A program made the translations under genes and the position numbers. A stretch of 17,948 nucleotides of DNA from Baffinella frigidus (Eukaryota > Cryptophyceae > Cryptomonadales > Baffinellaceae), in assembly GCA_026770585.1 (NCBI GenBank), contig MU646570.1, positions 281,991-299,938 on the forward strand, written 5' to 3'. Of this stretch, positions 17,885-17,948 are shown piece after piece; position 1 is the stretch's first letter, and the number at the start of each line of letters is the position of its first letter. The notes beneath the pieces are model-generated. The model ran no database searches and was not told the DNA's origin. It saw nothing but the letters and a program-made list of their open reading frames with translations.

Positions 17885-17948
17885 GTTTGGTGTTTGGGGT
17901 GTTGGGTTTGGGGTTTGGGGTTTGGGGGTTGGGGTTTGGGGTTTGGGG
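17885..17948. repeat. TTTGGGG array at the right edge
   Basis: TTTGGGG units up to the window end; part of the intron upstream of exon 1. Confidence 0.88.

Overview
The window reads as nuclear DNA of a photosynthetic eukaryote, most likely a microalga. Evidence is a dense set of short GC-rich exons with G/C-ending codons, GT-AG introns, and introns built from variants of the plant/algal-type telomere heptamer TTTAGGG. A large-genome green alga (for example a prasinophyte) would fit, but the sequence does not prove a lineage. Nothing prokaryotic was seen (no operons, no Shine-Dalgarno-led ORFs).

Almost the whole window is one minus-strand gene open at both ends. I could thread 44 consecutive exons, from 17704 down to about 90, into one uninterrupted frame of about 3.54 kb (1181 codons). 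Every exon encodes leucine-rich repeats (LRR) or the LRR-domain capping motif, and the reading phase is conserved across all 43 introns. The protein is a chain of complete LRR domains: blocks of 4 to 10 LRRs, each closed by a PPxE[V/I]xxxGxxxxxxYLR-like cap and reopened by an LDLSxMGLxxLP-like first repeat. Six caps lie in the window. No start codon, stop codon, catalytic domain, signal peptide or membrane segment is visible, so function beyond LRR-type protein binding cannot be assigned.

Region by region (gene runs right to left): block A 17704-14306 (exons 1-7); B 14148-12641 (8-11); C 12371-10595 (12-16); D 10316-6950 (17-25); E 6842-4365 (26-32); F 4176-2382 (33-38); G 2052-90 (39-44, continuing left). 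Introns run from 79 to 734 bp, average about 327 bp, and make up about 80% of the gene span.

Two things stand out in the introns. First, many are filled almost from splice site to splice site with degenerate telomere-like heptamers, and many introns have their own homogenised variant (TTTAGGG, TTTCGGG, TTCAGGG, TTGAGGG, TTCCGGG, TCCAGGG, TTTGGGG), nearly always with the G-rich strand as template. Second, many introns, including the six longest, carry partial copies of the adjacent exon edge together with its splice site, often in tandem with a fixed period (133/133 bp and 175/175 bp in two cases). Together they suggest a gene that grows by tandem duplication at intron-exon junctions while telomere-like repeats expand in between.
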